A DNA stretch of 43,515 nt from Zopfochytrium polystomum (GCA_025765615.1 JAIVFJ010000421.1:1-43515); one strand, 5' to 3'. Positions 19,251 through 27,410 are shown, counted from the first letter of the stretch. Program-made: numbers and translations. Notes: generated by a model not told the origin, from the letters alone.

Positions 19251-20480
19251 ATGCAGACTTCCTCCTCTACGATCATCGTGGTTGGAAAGTCCGGCCTCGG
19301 CAAGAGCACGTTTTGCAACATTTACTCTCGAAGCAATAACCCGACGGGAGCTGGGGCTGCTGGCGTTAGCACGGAGCCCATTGAAGTTTGGCTTGAAAAA
19401 GACGTACGTTTTTGATGTATCTGCTCTTTCTCCATGTGAGGTAACCGCTGGTGGGATCGCTTGCCGAAATCCAAAAAAAGGGTACCAGAGTTTCGATCAT
19501 TGACATGCCCGGCTATGGCGATGTTGGCGGACCCAATCGAGAGCCCATTAACGACAACGTCATCCACCGCTGGCTCCTCAACTACGTGATGAACCGCAAG
19601 GTCATCGGGATTGTAGTCTTCGTCTCGCAAGACGACGTTTGCCAGGCTCGGCTCGCCCCTGAGGTCAAGTCGCTCCTCGAGGTCCTCGGCACTCGCTTTG
19701 CCGGGTTCGAAGCTCTCTGCTTCTTTGCCGTCTCCGGTCGAAGCATGCCCGGATCCATGAACGAGTTCCTCCAAGACGCCGCTTCTAGCGTTCTGACTGG
19801 GAAGCTGCGCATCATGGGGCTTGGCGCGCGAAACTGGGCGCGCTGCAAGAAGAAAGACTTTTCGGCGGTTGCAAGGTGGTGCGATTCGCGCTATGCGCTG
19901 GCCAACCCGCCTTGCCTGGCGCCGCGCATCACAAAGGACACCTGTCGGCGGTGCCGCAAGACTGGCGATCCTATTCTCATCGTCGAGCCATGCTGCTTTC
20001 ACGGAGACCTCGGCGCAGCGGTGCATAGCCAAAGCACTACCCGTTTTCACCCAGGCGAAGCAAGTAACACGCACTTGGGTCGTTGGGAAGGTTGGCTGTG
20101 CCATAGCCAGTGGACGTGCTGCGGAAGCTCAGTTCGAGAGAGCAAGTGTGCCCACATTCATCATACATGCTGCCCCAGCGGCGACGGTCAAAAGTGCTTT
20201 GAAAAGTGCAACGACTGCGGAAAGAGTGTGTTCGAGGTTGGGTGCAAGGGGACGTGTCGCAACTGCAATAGGCTCATGTCCGAGGTTGGATGCCAGAGGT
20301 TCGAAGGCCACGACTGGAAAGGGGGAGATGACGAAGCATGTCATTCAGTTTGAATCGTTGGATCATGCCCATGCTATTGACGAGAGTAAGGTGGAGGTGT
20401 ACTTTGAGAATGTGGACGATGACCTGAGCCCTGTCGAAGCGTACAGGGTGATGGAGCGACTTGTTGCGTCATCAAGGTAA
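19251..20480 (+). CDS. P-loop GTPase with Cys-rich C-terminus (probably damaged)
   Basis: Exon 1 starts at ATG 19251 (MQTSSSTIIVVGKSGLGKST): the G1/P-loop GKSGLGKST is at residues 12-20. A donor gtacgt follows at 19404. The reading resumes in another frame, with acceptor choices ending at 19440 or 19480; only 19480 keeps the frame. It gives VSIIDMPGYGD, the G3 DxxG motif, then a long GTPase-like stretch. The P-loop and DMPGYGD resemble the septin/AIG1 (GIMAP)-like branch of translation-factor-class GTPases; exact membership is open. From about 19940 the product becomes Cys/His-rich (TCRRCRK, CFEKCNDCGK, TCRNCNR), suggesting zinc binding. The frame ends at 20353, but the acidic continuation EVYFENVDDDLSPVEAYRVM in another frame to 20480 looks coding, so a one-base shift near 20320 is likely. 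Immunity-related GTPase is a possibility only. Confidence 0.55.
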
Positions 20481-21354
20481 AGCAAGCACTGAAGCCAATA
20501 AATTGCTCCGAAGGGACCAAAACGATGTACTGAATTTTCGGCTGTTGTATTTTGGCTAATTACCATCCTGAAATACTTTATGAAGATATAACGAAACGTG
20601 ATCATGTACAATAACCTGACGTTGATATCTATGTGTGTGGATTTCCATGTCAGCCATTTAGTTTAATGGGGAAAAAACGTGGCTCAAATGATCCAAGAAG
20701 CAATATTATGTTACATTGTATAGAAGTGATAACAATAAAACAACCATCTATATTCATATTGGAAAATGTCAAAAGTTTCAAAAGTATTGACGATGGAAAA
20801 TCATATAAATATTTAATAAATACATTAGAAAACATTTCTAATTACACAATTTATACTGATATATTAAACACAAGAGATTATGGAATTCCTCACAATCGTG
20901 AACGCATATTTATAATAGGTATAAAGAATGTCATTATGATTGATGACTACATAAAACCACAAAAGACAGAGATGAAAAAACAAGATGAATGCATTTTAGA
21001 TAAAAAAATTTACACATTTAAATCGTTGGACAAAATGCTTCTTAAAAATTTATCAATTGTTAAAGAAAAAACAAACGACAATGTTATTTTTGTTCCATTT
21101 ACATACGCATTTCCAACTATAGATGTTTGTCCAACGTTGACAACAAGATGTTCAAGTTTTTATCATAGTGTATACAATCGACATTTGAATTACAAAGAAG
21201 CACTTATGTTACAAGGTTTTGATACCAATTTTAATAAAGTTGTAAGTAATTTTCAATTATGTAAGCAAATTGGTAATAGTATGAGTGTAAATGTACTAAA
21301 AGTCATTTTTCAAGAACTGTTTCGATGCACAGTTCTAAGTGAATTATAAACAAA

Positions 21355-21395
21355 AAAGCCCTAAACACTGCTGCTATTGCAATGCTTAGGGCTTT
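21355..21395 (+). terminator. hairpin of the AGCCC...GGGCT family, copy 2
   Basis: AAAGCCCTAA (21355-21364) pairs perfectly with TTAGGGCTTT (21386-21395), and the stem extends inward (CACTGC against GCAATG) with two mismatches. It starts 6 bp after the stop of methyltransferase copy A. Its A-run side is 5', so the T-tract is on the minus strand, opposite to copies 3-5. Confidence 0.75.
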
Positions 21396-21425
21396 AGTGC
21401 GTTATTATTTTATTGATTCTATGTA

Positions 21426-22346
21426 ATGACTATTTCTATTGGAACTGATTGTTCAGGTATAGAAGCTCCAATTGGAGCACTTAGACAATTGGGAATTCCA
21501 TTTCAGCACAAATGGTCATGCGAGATTGACAAGTATGCACGTCAAAGTATTCTTGCTAATTACCATCCTGAAATTCTTTATGAAGATATGACGAAACGTG
21601 ATCATACACAATTACCTGACGTTGATATTTATGTGTGTGGATTTCCATGTCAACCATTTAGTTTAATGGGGAAGAAGCGTGGCTCAAATGATCCAAGAAG
21701 CAATGTTATGTTACATTGTATAGAAGTAATTAAAACAAAACAACCAAATATATTATTTTAGAAAATGTTAAAAGTTTTAAAGTATTGAAAAAAGGAAAAT
21801 CTTTTAATTATTTACTAAATGAATTGAATTCTTTAGAAATATATACAATCAATTATGACATATTAAATACAAAAAACTATGGAATACCACAAAATAGGGA
21901 ACGAATTTTTATAATTGGAATAAAAAGCGAACTAATGACAAAAGAATGGACAATACCAAATCAGTTAGAAATGAAATGCATAGATGACTGTATATTAGAC
22001 AAAACTATTTGTCAGAAAAATCTTACAAATAAACATAGATTGAAACATAATTTACAAAAAATAAACTATGAAAAGGAAATGTGATTTATGACATTAACTA
22101 TTATTTTCCAATAAAAATATATGTCCAACTACTTCAACTCAAGGATTCAACACTTATCATACAACTTATAATAGATCACTTCCACCAGAAGAATGTTTAT
22201 TACTTCAAGGATTCAAAAGTACATTTAAGAAAGTAGTGAGTAATTTACAATTGTACAAACAAGCTGGAAATAGTATGAGTGTAAATGTGTTAGTTGCGAT
22301 TTTTAAGAATATATTTGAATGTACAGTTTTAGAAATATTTACTTAA
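21426..22346 (+). pseudogene. C5-cytosine DNA methyltransferase, copy B, frameshifted
   Basis: Starts at ATG 21426 with the same N-terminus as copy A. Motif I region (IGTDCSGIEAP), motif IV (CGFPCQPFS) and the stretch to 21750 are intact. A small deletion at about 21755, just before the ENV motif, shifts the frame. The next open piece (21785-22084) carries NYGIPQNRERIFIIGI (motif VIII), then stops. The C-terminal target-recognition and motif X part (YKQAGNSMSVNV) reads in yet another frame to TAA at 22344. Motif X has Ala where A and C have Ile. Two or more frameshifts make it nonfunctional. It lies 76 bp after copy A and 39 bp before copy C. Confidence 0.9.
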
Positions 22347-22385
22347 CTTGTTGACTGAAAGAACTTATTTTATTGATTCTAAGTA

Positions 22386-23301
22386 ATGAATATTTCTATT
22401 GAACTGATTGCTCAGGCATTGAAGCTCCAATTGAAGCACTTAGACAATTAAACATTCCATTTCACCACAAATGGTCATGTGAAATTGACAAGTATGCAAG
22501 ACAAAGTATTCTTGCTAATTACCATCCTGAAATACTTTATGAAGACATAACAAAACGTGATCATACACAATTACCTGACATTGATATCTATGTATGTGGA
22601 TTTCCATGTCAACCATTTAGTTTAATGGGAAAAAAGTATGGTACAAATGATCCAAGAAGTAATGTTATGTTACATTGTATAGAAGTGATAAAAACTAAAC
22701 AACCAAATATGTTTATATTAGAAAATGTGAGAAATTTTAGAAGGATTGAAGATGGAAAACCATATAATCATTTAATAAATTCATTGAATGAACTTAATAT
22801 TTATAATATATATCCAATGTTATTGAACACAAAAGATTATGGGATACCTCAAAACAGAAAACGTATTTACATAGTTGGAATTAAAAAAGATATTCAAATA
22901 GATGACTTTAATGTACCAAAAGAAACACCAATGAAAGAACTTGAAGATTTTATTATTGATAAAACGATTTCAACAAAAAATAGGAATAACAAAGCTTTGG
23001 AAAAAAATTTAGAGAGAATAAATCATGAACCCGGAAACGTAATTTTATCAATAAATTTTTATTCATCAATGCGAAAAATTTGTCCAACTTAACTACGCAA
23101 GGATCCAATACTTATCATACAACATATAAAAGATGTTTAAATGTGAATGAATGCTTATTACTTCAAGGATTTACATTAGAATTCAAAAAAGTTGTGAGCG
23201 ATCAAGAATTATATAAACAAATTGGAAATAGCATGAGCGTAAATGTATTGAAAGAATTATTTACAGAATTTTTCAAATGTACAGTGTTTAATTCATTGTA
23301 A
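22386..23301 (+). pseudogene. C5-cytosine DNA methyltransferase, copy C, frameshifted
   Basis: The start ATG at 22386 is followed within 15 bases by a one-base deletion (ctattgaactg where A and B have ctattggaactg). The rest of the N-terminal half is readable in the shifted frame up to a long intact piece, 22625-23092 (MGKKYGTNDPRSN, FILENVRNF with motif VI, PQNRKRIYIVGI with motif VIII). A second shift at about 23090 separates the last 73 codons, with YKQIGNSMSVNV (motif X) and the stop at 23301. The ancestor was a full-length m5C methyltransferase. It ends 33 bp from the convergent helicase fragment. Confidence 0.9.
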
Positions 23302-23333
23302 TGACTTTAGTGTTATTTATATAATCCAAAGCT

Positions 23334-24002
23334 TCATTTGTTAGATGCATCATATGATTTTTTGATGCAAAAACATAAGAATATTCTTTTGTGGATGATA
23401 TCATGTAACTGCACAGACCAACTGGATCTTTTATCTTTCATGAATTTTTGCAAAGCACTATGTGGTATAGATCCACACTCATGAACAAGATTTAAAATTC
23501 TACCAATCAAACTTTTAGCATTCCACCACCTGTCAATAAGTTCTTTCATTCTAACTGATTTAGCTTTATCCAATTTATTTTGAGAATTTGGGAAGTTCAT
23601 ATGTTTTTCCACTTGAACTGGTTTTCTATCGACTGGCCTCTTTGATTTTATAAGTAGAGTTTGAAGAACATTTTCATTAATCTCATTTCCATTTTCTTTA
23701 ATTACTCGAATAAGACTTTGTTGATTTTCCATGTAAGTCATGTAATTTTCATAAACATCTTGTGTTGTGTACAAGTTTCTTTGTTGTGTTGGACTTGCTG
23801 TACCAGTTAATCTACCAATTGCTTGACATAGACCAATTTGATGGAGTTGAGGGCCTGGTTGGTAAATCATAACTGTTGCAGTAAGTGGATTTGAAAGATC
23901 TTTAGCTACAAAACTTATACCACGAGAAATAAGATCTTTGCCAATTGTACACATTGTTTTACAACCAGCTAATTGAAGCATTTTGTATACATAAGAAATC
24001 AT
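23334..24002 (-). CDS. SF2 helicase, C-terminal fragment (222 aa)
   Basis: Reads from Met at 24002 (MISYVYKMLQLAGCK) to the stop at 23334. The segment LISRGISFVAKD, then TATVMIYQPG, then LCQAIGRLTGTA corresponds to motifs IV-VI of superfamily II helicases: the arginine-finger motif VI is seen as QAIGRL. The ATP-binding motifs I-III are absent because upstream sequence switches to the GTCACGTGAC promoter block of the next gene. It is therefore a 5'-truncated helicase gene or a stand-alone C-terminal remnant. The frame stays open to 24914, but that part is the low-complexity reverse of GA-rich genes. Alone it could not hydrolyse ATP. Such helicases occur in large DNA viruses; this placement is inference. 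Confidence 0.65.
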   Translation of the reverse strand: MISYVYKMLQLAGCKTMCTIGKDLISRGISFVAKDLSNPLTATVMIYQPGPQLHQIGLCQAIGRLTGTASPTQQRNLYTTQDVYENYMTYMENQQSLIRVIKENGNEINENVLQTLLIKSKRPVDRKPVQVEKHMNFPNSQNKLDKAKSVRMKELIDRWWNAKSLIGRILNLVHECGSIPHSALQKFMKDKRSSWSVQLHDIIHKRIFLCFCIKKSYDASNK

Positions 24003-24030
24003 TTCTTCTTTTTTAATGTAAAGGGACGAG

Positions 24031-24040
24031 GTCACGTGAC
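24031..24040. promoter_or_regulatory. GTCACGTGAC palindrome, cassette 1
   Basis: A perfect 10-bp palindrome with E-box core, preceded by cgag. It lies 62 bp upstream of the ATG at 24102 and 28 bp upstream of the divergent helicase fragment. It is followed by the block cttggcgga...ctgaatt...gaggactt, shared with cassettes 2 and 3. Probably a promoter element for one or both genes. Confidence 0.6.
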
Positions 24041-24101
24041 ATAGAGGAAGGTCTTGGCGGAGGAAAAACTGAATTGTGTGAGGACTTTGTAGAGAGCAAA
24101 G

Positions 24102-24577
24102 ATGTGCGACTACGAGTTCAAACGAGGAGCCAAGAAAGGAACTGTGTTTGGAGTAAAGTTGCGTGACGGGAAGGAAAAGTGTAGTAAACACAGAAAAGAG
24201 AAGAAAGAAGGGAAGGGAGAGGAGAAAGAGATGGTGAAGGTGATGGTGATGAAGAAAGAGGAGAAGATAGTGATGAAGTTTCCGATGGAGATAGTGGGGA
24301 TGATAATGAGATATGTGGGAGAAGTGAAGTGGAGTATAGAAGAGAAGTGAAGTGGGAAAGGGAGACGGGAATAAAATTGGAAAGGGGAAGAGTGGAGGTG
24401 AAAGAAGAAGTGAAGGAAAGTATAAGGTGGAAGTGTTGGTCGAGAGAAGGGATGGCAGCAATATGGGAAGAAAGGGATGGAAAAATGATAAATATGACAG
24501 TGAGGGGAATGAAGTGTGTGAAACTGATAGAAGAGGTAGGAAGGAATTTGAGAGGAACATACATGGTAAGCTGGTAA
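24102..24577 (+). pseudogene. Cys/His-motif + F-box-like small protein, copy 1, frameshifted
   Basis: Starts MCDYEFKRGAKKG and has the family plan C-x-Y ... KGxxxG ... CxKH, but the second Cys of copies 2 and 3 (VCG) is Phe here (VFG). A stretch FPMEIVGMIMRYVGE resembles the start of an F-box. The frame stops at 24350. A +1 reading from about 24345 to 24577 continues with a Lys/Glu/Arg-rich sequence similar to the C-terminal half of copy 2 (KLERGRVE against KRGKVEGK), so a single frameshift splits the gene. It is followed 26 bp later by a family hairpin. Function unknown; zinc binding and ubiquitin-ligase adaptor roles are guesses from motifs. Confidence 0.65.
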
Positions 24578-24602
24578 GCTGGTAAGCTGGTGTGTGTAAG
24601 AG

Positions 24603-24646
24603 AAAGCCCATAGCATTGCAGCCAGCAGTGTCCATGGTAGGGCTTT
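24603..24646 (+). terminator. hairpin of the AGCCC...GGGCT family, copy 3
   Basis: AAAGCCC/GGGCTTT arms with inner word CAGTG, followed by a T-run on the plus strand (24643-24651). Placed right after the first Cys/His gene. Orientation is opposite to copies 1 and 2. Confidence 0.7.
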
Positions 24647-24663
24647 TTTTTATGCCGAACGAG

Positions 24664-24672
24664 GTCACGTGA
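24664..24672. promoter_or_regulatory. GTCACGTGA palindrome, cassette 2
   Basis: Located 65 bp upstream of the ATG at 24737 and followed by the conserved block cttggcggagaagaaactg. The last palindrome base is changed (GTGAT instead of GTGAC). Confidence 0.6.
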
Positions 24673-24736
24673 TTTAGAGAAATTTTCTTGGCGGAGAAGA
24701 AACTGAATTTTGAGAGGACTTGTGAGAGGGCAAAGG

Positions 24737-25087
24737 ATGTGCGACTACAAGATACAGAAAGGAGAGCGTAAAGGACAAGTGTGTGGAGTAAAGTCGAGGG
24801 AAGGAAAAAAGTGTGCGAAACACAGAGACAAGAAAGAGAATGTGTATGGAAGAATGCCAATGGAGATAGTAAGAATGATAATGAAGTATGTAGAAGTGAA
24901 AGATGATGCAGCAAAAGTGATAAAATTGGAGAAACAACTGGGAATGGAGTTAAAAAGAGGAAAGGTGGAAGGAAAGGTGAGAGTGAGAAAGTGCGTAGAG
25001 AATAAAGTGATCTGGTACAAAGAGTATGAGTTTAGGAATACGGCGGTGGGAATGAGAAGTGTGATGGCAGGAAAGGTATGGTTTTGA
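24737..25087 (+). CDS. Cys/His-motif + F-box-like small protein, copy 2 (116 aa, intact)
   Basis: From MCDYKIQKGERKG at ATG 24737 to TGA 25087. Residues C2, C16 (VCG), C26 and H29 (CAKH) give a C-x13-C-x9-C-x2-H pattern that could hold one zinc ion. Similar GxxKGxxC...CxxH modules are, to my knowledge, frequent in giant-virus proteins. Residues about 42-55 (MPMEIVRMIMKYV) look like the first helix of an F-box. The rest is Lys/Glu/Arg-rich. The start is chosen because all three copies align from this Met. Upstream is the palindrome GTCACGTGA, downstream a family hairpin 20 bp after the stop. This is the only undamaged copy of the three. Confidence 0.7.
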   Translation: MCDYKIQKGERKGQVCGVKSREGKKCAKHRDKKENVYGRMPMEIVRMIMKYVEVKDDAAKVIKLEKQLGMELKRGKVEGKVRVRKCVENKVIWYKEYEFRNTAVGMRSVMAGKVWF

Positions 25088-25107
25088 GGAGGAGAAGGTG
25101 AGAAGAG

Positions 25108-25146
25108 AAAGCCCATAGCGCTGCAGCCAGCAGTGTTGTGGGCTTT
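25108..25146 (+). terminator. hairpin of the AGCCC...GGGCT family, copy 4
   Basis: AAAGCCCA/TGGGCTTT arms with an inner palindromic CTGCAG, followed by a T-run. Almost identical to copy 5 at 25954. It starts 20 bp after the copy-2 stop codon. Confidence 0.75.
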
Positions 25147-25171
25147 TTTTTATGACAGTTATGAGAACGAG

Positions 25172-25181
25172 GTCACGTGAC
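25172..25181. promoter_or_regulatory. GTCACGTGAC palindrome, cassette 3
   Basis: Upstream (98 bp) of the ATG at 25279, followed by cttggcggg...ttgaattttgtgaggacttt as in cassettes 1 and 2. Confidence 0.6.
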
Positions 25182-25278
25182 AAAGGCATTTCCATTCTTG
25201 GCGGGAAAAAAATTGAATTTTGTGAGGACTTTGGTGGAGAGCAGAGAGCAGCGAAAGAGAAAAAGAACGAGAAAAAAG

Positions 25279-25921
25279 ATGAACTGTGAATACATGATTA
25301 CGAAGGGAAAGAACAAGGGACAAGTATGTGGAAAAAAGAACTGTAACAAACATGAGAAAGGATGTGATCAGATATTGAAGACAGGAAAAGGAAGGGACAG
25401 ATGTGTGGAGAGAAAGGGTAAAGAGAATGGGAAATGTGGGATTCACAAAAAGTGGGGGGTTCAGAAAAAGTATAGTGAAACTGAAAGTGAAAGTGAAATT
25501 GAAACTGAAAGTGAAAGTGAAACTGAAAGTGAAATTGGAAGTGAAATTGAAAGAGGTAGGGAAGTGGAAGTGGAAGTGAAATTGAAATTGATGAAAGGTT
25601 CTCGAGTCCAATAGGATGGGTAGATCCGACGAAAGTGCCACTAGGGAAAATAATAAACCATTACCAGACGGTACTTGATGATGATGATGATCCAGTGTGG
25701 AGATTGATTAAGGGGTTATCAGAGGAAGTATTAAAGAAGAAACTGGGAGATCCGGGTAAGGAGAACACTAGGATCAGAATATGCGACGTATCAAGTGACA
25801 TATGACAAAAGACGGGGAAACACAAGTGGGAATACAGAGGAATAAATATATATGAAAATTCAAGGATATATCCAGGAGCCATGACCAAAGAAGAATACGA
25901 GGATAAATGGCGAGGGAAATG
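25279..25921 (+). pseudogene. Cys/His-motif small protein, copy 3, extended and frameshifted
   Basis: Starts MNCEYMITKGKNKGQVCGKK with a CNKH end to the motif, then a second Cys-rich copy of the motif (CDQILKTGKGRDRCV ... KCGIHKK), so the module is duplicated here. A Ser/Glu repeat stretch (SETESE units) follows to about 25580. The first frame ends at 25614. A one-base shift near 25585 opens a further segment (IGWVDPTKVPLGKIINHYQ ... VWRLIKGLSEEVLKKKL), with more damage near 25800 and an end at 25921 (KEEYEDKWRGK). The original protein was probably about 210 residues. A family hairpin follows. Confidence 0.6.
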
Positions 25922-25953
25922 AGTGAGTAAGAAGAAAAGAGAGAATGTAAGAG

Positions 25954-25992
25954 AAAGCCCATAGCGCTGCAGCCAGCAGTGTTGTGGGCTTT
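25954..25992 (+). terminator. hairpin of the AGCCC...GGGCT family, copy 5
   Basis: AAAGCCC/GGGCTTT arms, T-run after the stem on the plus strand, and an inner sequence nearly identical to copy 4. Ends the third Cys/His gene. Confidence 0.75.
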
Positions 25993-26017
25993 TTTTTATG
26001 GCGGTTTTTAGGACGAG

Positions 26018-26027
26018 GTCACGTGAC
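26018..26027. promoter_or_regulatory. GTCACGTGAC palindrome, cassette 4
   Basis: Sits 26 bp after hairpin copy 5 and about 190 bp upstream of the ATG of the D5-like paralogue. It lacks the cttggcgg block of the other three. Confidence 0.55.
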
Positions 26028-26219
26028 AGTGAGAAAGGTGATGCGAAAAGTACAATAAAATTAAGTCTAAAGACGAAAGACAATTGAATATGTTAGCCTG
26101 AGTGGCATGGGGGGTTGGGAGAGGGTCATTTGCAAAGTCAAAGGTTTTTTGTAGGTGTCTGTCGGGAATGGGCGAGGGGGCACAGAAGAAAAAGAAAAAA
26201 AAAGTATTTCATAAAAACA

Positions 26220-27305
26220 ATGGTGGACTTACTAGACATTGGTGAAGAAGAAATACTTAATAGCCTGGACGATATTTATGACATGTTGACGTGTTTTAAA
26301 GGATATTGTGTAAGTACTTGTAAAAAGACTGAATGGTGGTATTACTGTAATGGCATTTGGAAAAAAGATCACAAGAAAGAAAATGTAAAAATGTTATTGA
26401 ATTCCATTTATCCAACACTCTATTTACATTTGAAGGACAAATATAGGGGTAATCAATTCATACTTAGTAAAATAGAAAAACGATTGCAAGACTTTAAACG
26501 TCTGACAATGAGAGATTTTGTGGGTTTTGCTGACCACATGTGGTCTAACAGTCAATTCTTGAATTTGCTGGATTCAAATGAACAGTTAATCCCTTTTAGA
26601 AATAGCACTTACCATTTAAGTGATAAGTCTTTTCAACCTGTCAGCAAAGATGATATGGTCTCAAAAAGATTAAGTTTTGATTACGATGAAAATGTGAATT
26701 TTGACAAATTAGAAAAATTCTTGGAGGACATTGTTCCTGATTTTGATACACGTGAGTTCTTGAAAAAATCAATGAGTGATGCTTTATATAATATTGATCA
26801 AAGCGTTGTTTATTTAAGTGGACCTGGAGGTAAGAAGCTTGTTGAATTAATGAATACAACATTTGAACATTATTCTTATCAGTTAATAGGCTCAGAAATT
26901 ATTAAAGCTGATAAAAATTACCCTGGTCCAAATGAACATATGTATTATGTAAAACGCAAGAAATTTGTTTATATGACCATGTCTCCAGATGAAATGAATA
27001 GCGAGATAATTCAAAAATGGTTAAATAAAATTTGTGACAAAAGACTTTCTTTAAGGAAAAGAAACCATCCCGTTGAAACAATCAGAGTCTATTCAAAAGT
27101 GTTTGTGTTATGTGAAGAATTACCGGAACTATATTTTAATAGACGTGCAAAAGCAATTCAGACATTTGATTCTGAAATGTTAGATTCAGAGTACTCTAAA
27201 AAAGCATTAATGAAAATGATGATTCATTACTACAACAAAGATATTATCGAACCTGAAGCAGTCAAACGAGAGTCTCCTTACAGCAGACCTGATTATAGAG
27301 TGTAA
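26220..27305 (+). CDS. D5-like SF3 helicase paralogue without ATPase motifs (361 aa, intact)
   Basis: The ATG at 26220 (MVDLLDIGEEE) begins an undamaged frame to 27305. The frame is open back to 26115, but that part lacks codon bias. The order follows the neighbouring D5-class gene: an N-terminal helical D5_N-like part (FADHMWSNSQFLNLL, LIPFRNSTYHLSDKS), FDYDENVNFDKLEKFLEDIVP, then the helicase core. At the Walker A position it reads SGPGGKKLVEL (GPGG at residues 201-204), with no GKS/T. The Walker B equivalent is YMTMSPDEMN where the relative has ACMSEPEEN. The sensor Asn of FLACNKLP is Glu (FVLCEELP). It therefore cannot be an ordinary ATPase, yet the frame is preserved while the canonical copy next door is ruined. 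A structural or regulatory role is inference; ATP-independent decay soon after endogenisation is the alternative. Confidence 0.75.
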   Translation: MVDLLDIGEEEILNSLDDIYDMLTCFKGYCVSTCKKTEWWYYCNGIWKKDHKKENVKMLLNSIYPTLYLHLKDKYRGNQFILSKIEKRLQDFKRLTMRDFVGFADHMWSNSQFLNLLDSNEQLIPFRNSTYHLSDKSFQPVSKDDMVSKRLSFDYDENVNFDKLEKFLEDIVPDFDTREFLKKSMSDALYNIDQSVVYLSGPGGKKLVELMNTTFEHYSYQLIGSEIIKADKNYPGPNEHMYYVKRKKFVYMTMSPDEMNSEIIQKWLNKICDKRLSLRKRNHPVETIRVYSKVFVLCEELPELYFNRRAKAIQTFDSEMLDSEYSKKALMKMMIHYYNKDIIEPEAVKRESPYSRPDYRV

Positions 27306-27410
27306 AGGGAATTGTTGTATTTGAATATCATATAGAACAAAATGTTCAATAGATTTCAAGTCAAACGACAAAATGCTATTGAAAATGTTAGTTAAAGTTC
27401 TCATTAACAT

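Larger units (their letters stand above)
16910..20550. mobile_element. 3.64-kb GC-richer insertion inside methyltransferase copy A
   Basis: Comparison with the uninterrupted copies B and C places the break exactly within the codons after KYARKS. The four bases GTAT occur at both edges (16906-16909 and 20547-20550) but once in the intact copies, as expected of a 4-bp target duplication. The ends share only short words in inverted orientation (cgaaa, then cgttttggt), so terminal inverted repeats are weak. The contents are host-like in composition and include a GTPase gene and a membrane-protein tail. I see no transposase. Confidence 0.75.
16784..21349 (+). pseudogene. C5-cytosine DNA methyltransferase, copy A, split by an insertion
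   Basis: The N-terminal part starts at ATG 16784 (MTLSIGTDCSGIEAPIEALR: the SAM-binding motif I region) and runs to 16909. The rest resumes at 20551 with LANYHPEILYEDITKRDH and continues to TAA 21349. Between them lies a 3.64-kb foreign segment. Motif IV PCQ (CGFPCQPFS, about 20637), motif VI ENV (about 20760), motif VIII (HNRERIF) and motif X (QIGNSM, about 21267) are all present, so the ancestor was a complete m5C methyltransferase of roughly 300 residues. Besides the insertion there is an in-frame stop at about 20611, where copies B and C have Leu. Copies B and C follow head to tail. All three share an upstream block around ttattgattct. Confidence 0.9.

Noticed and set aside
19322..20104. 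260-codon minus-strand frame over the GTPase
   Set aside because: Overlaps the GTP-binding motifs on the other strand and has no motif of its own; a GC-rich shadow.
24003..24914. N-terminal 300 codons of the long minus-strand frame ending at 23334
   Set aside because: Leu/Ser/Phe/His low-complexity sequence that is simply the reverse of the GA-rich Cys/His genes, whose plus-strand readings are conserved among three copies.
24603..25992. CRISPR-like array from repeated hairpins
   Set aside because: Hairpins are separated by coding sequence of unequal length and occur in both orientations; the genome is eukaryotic.
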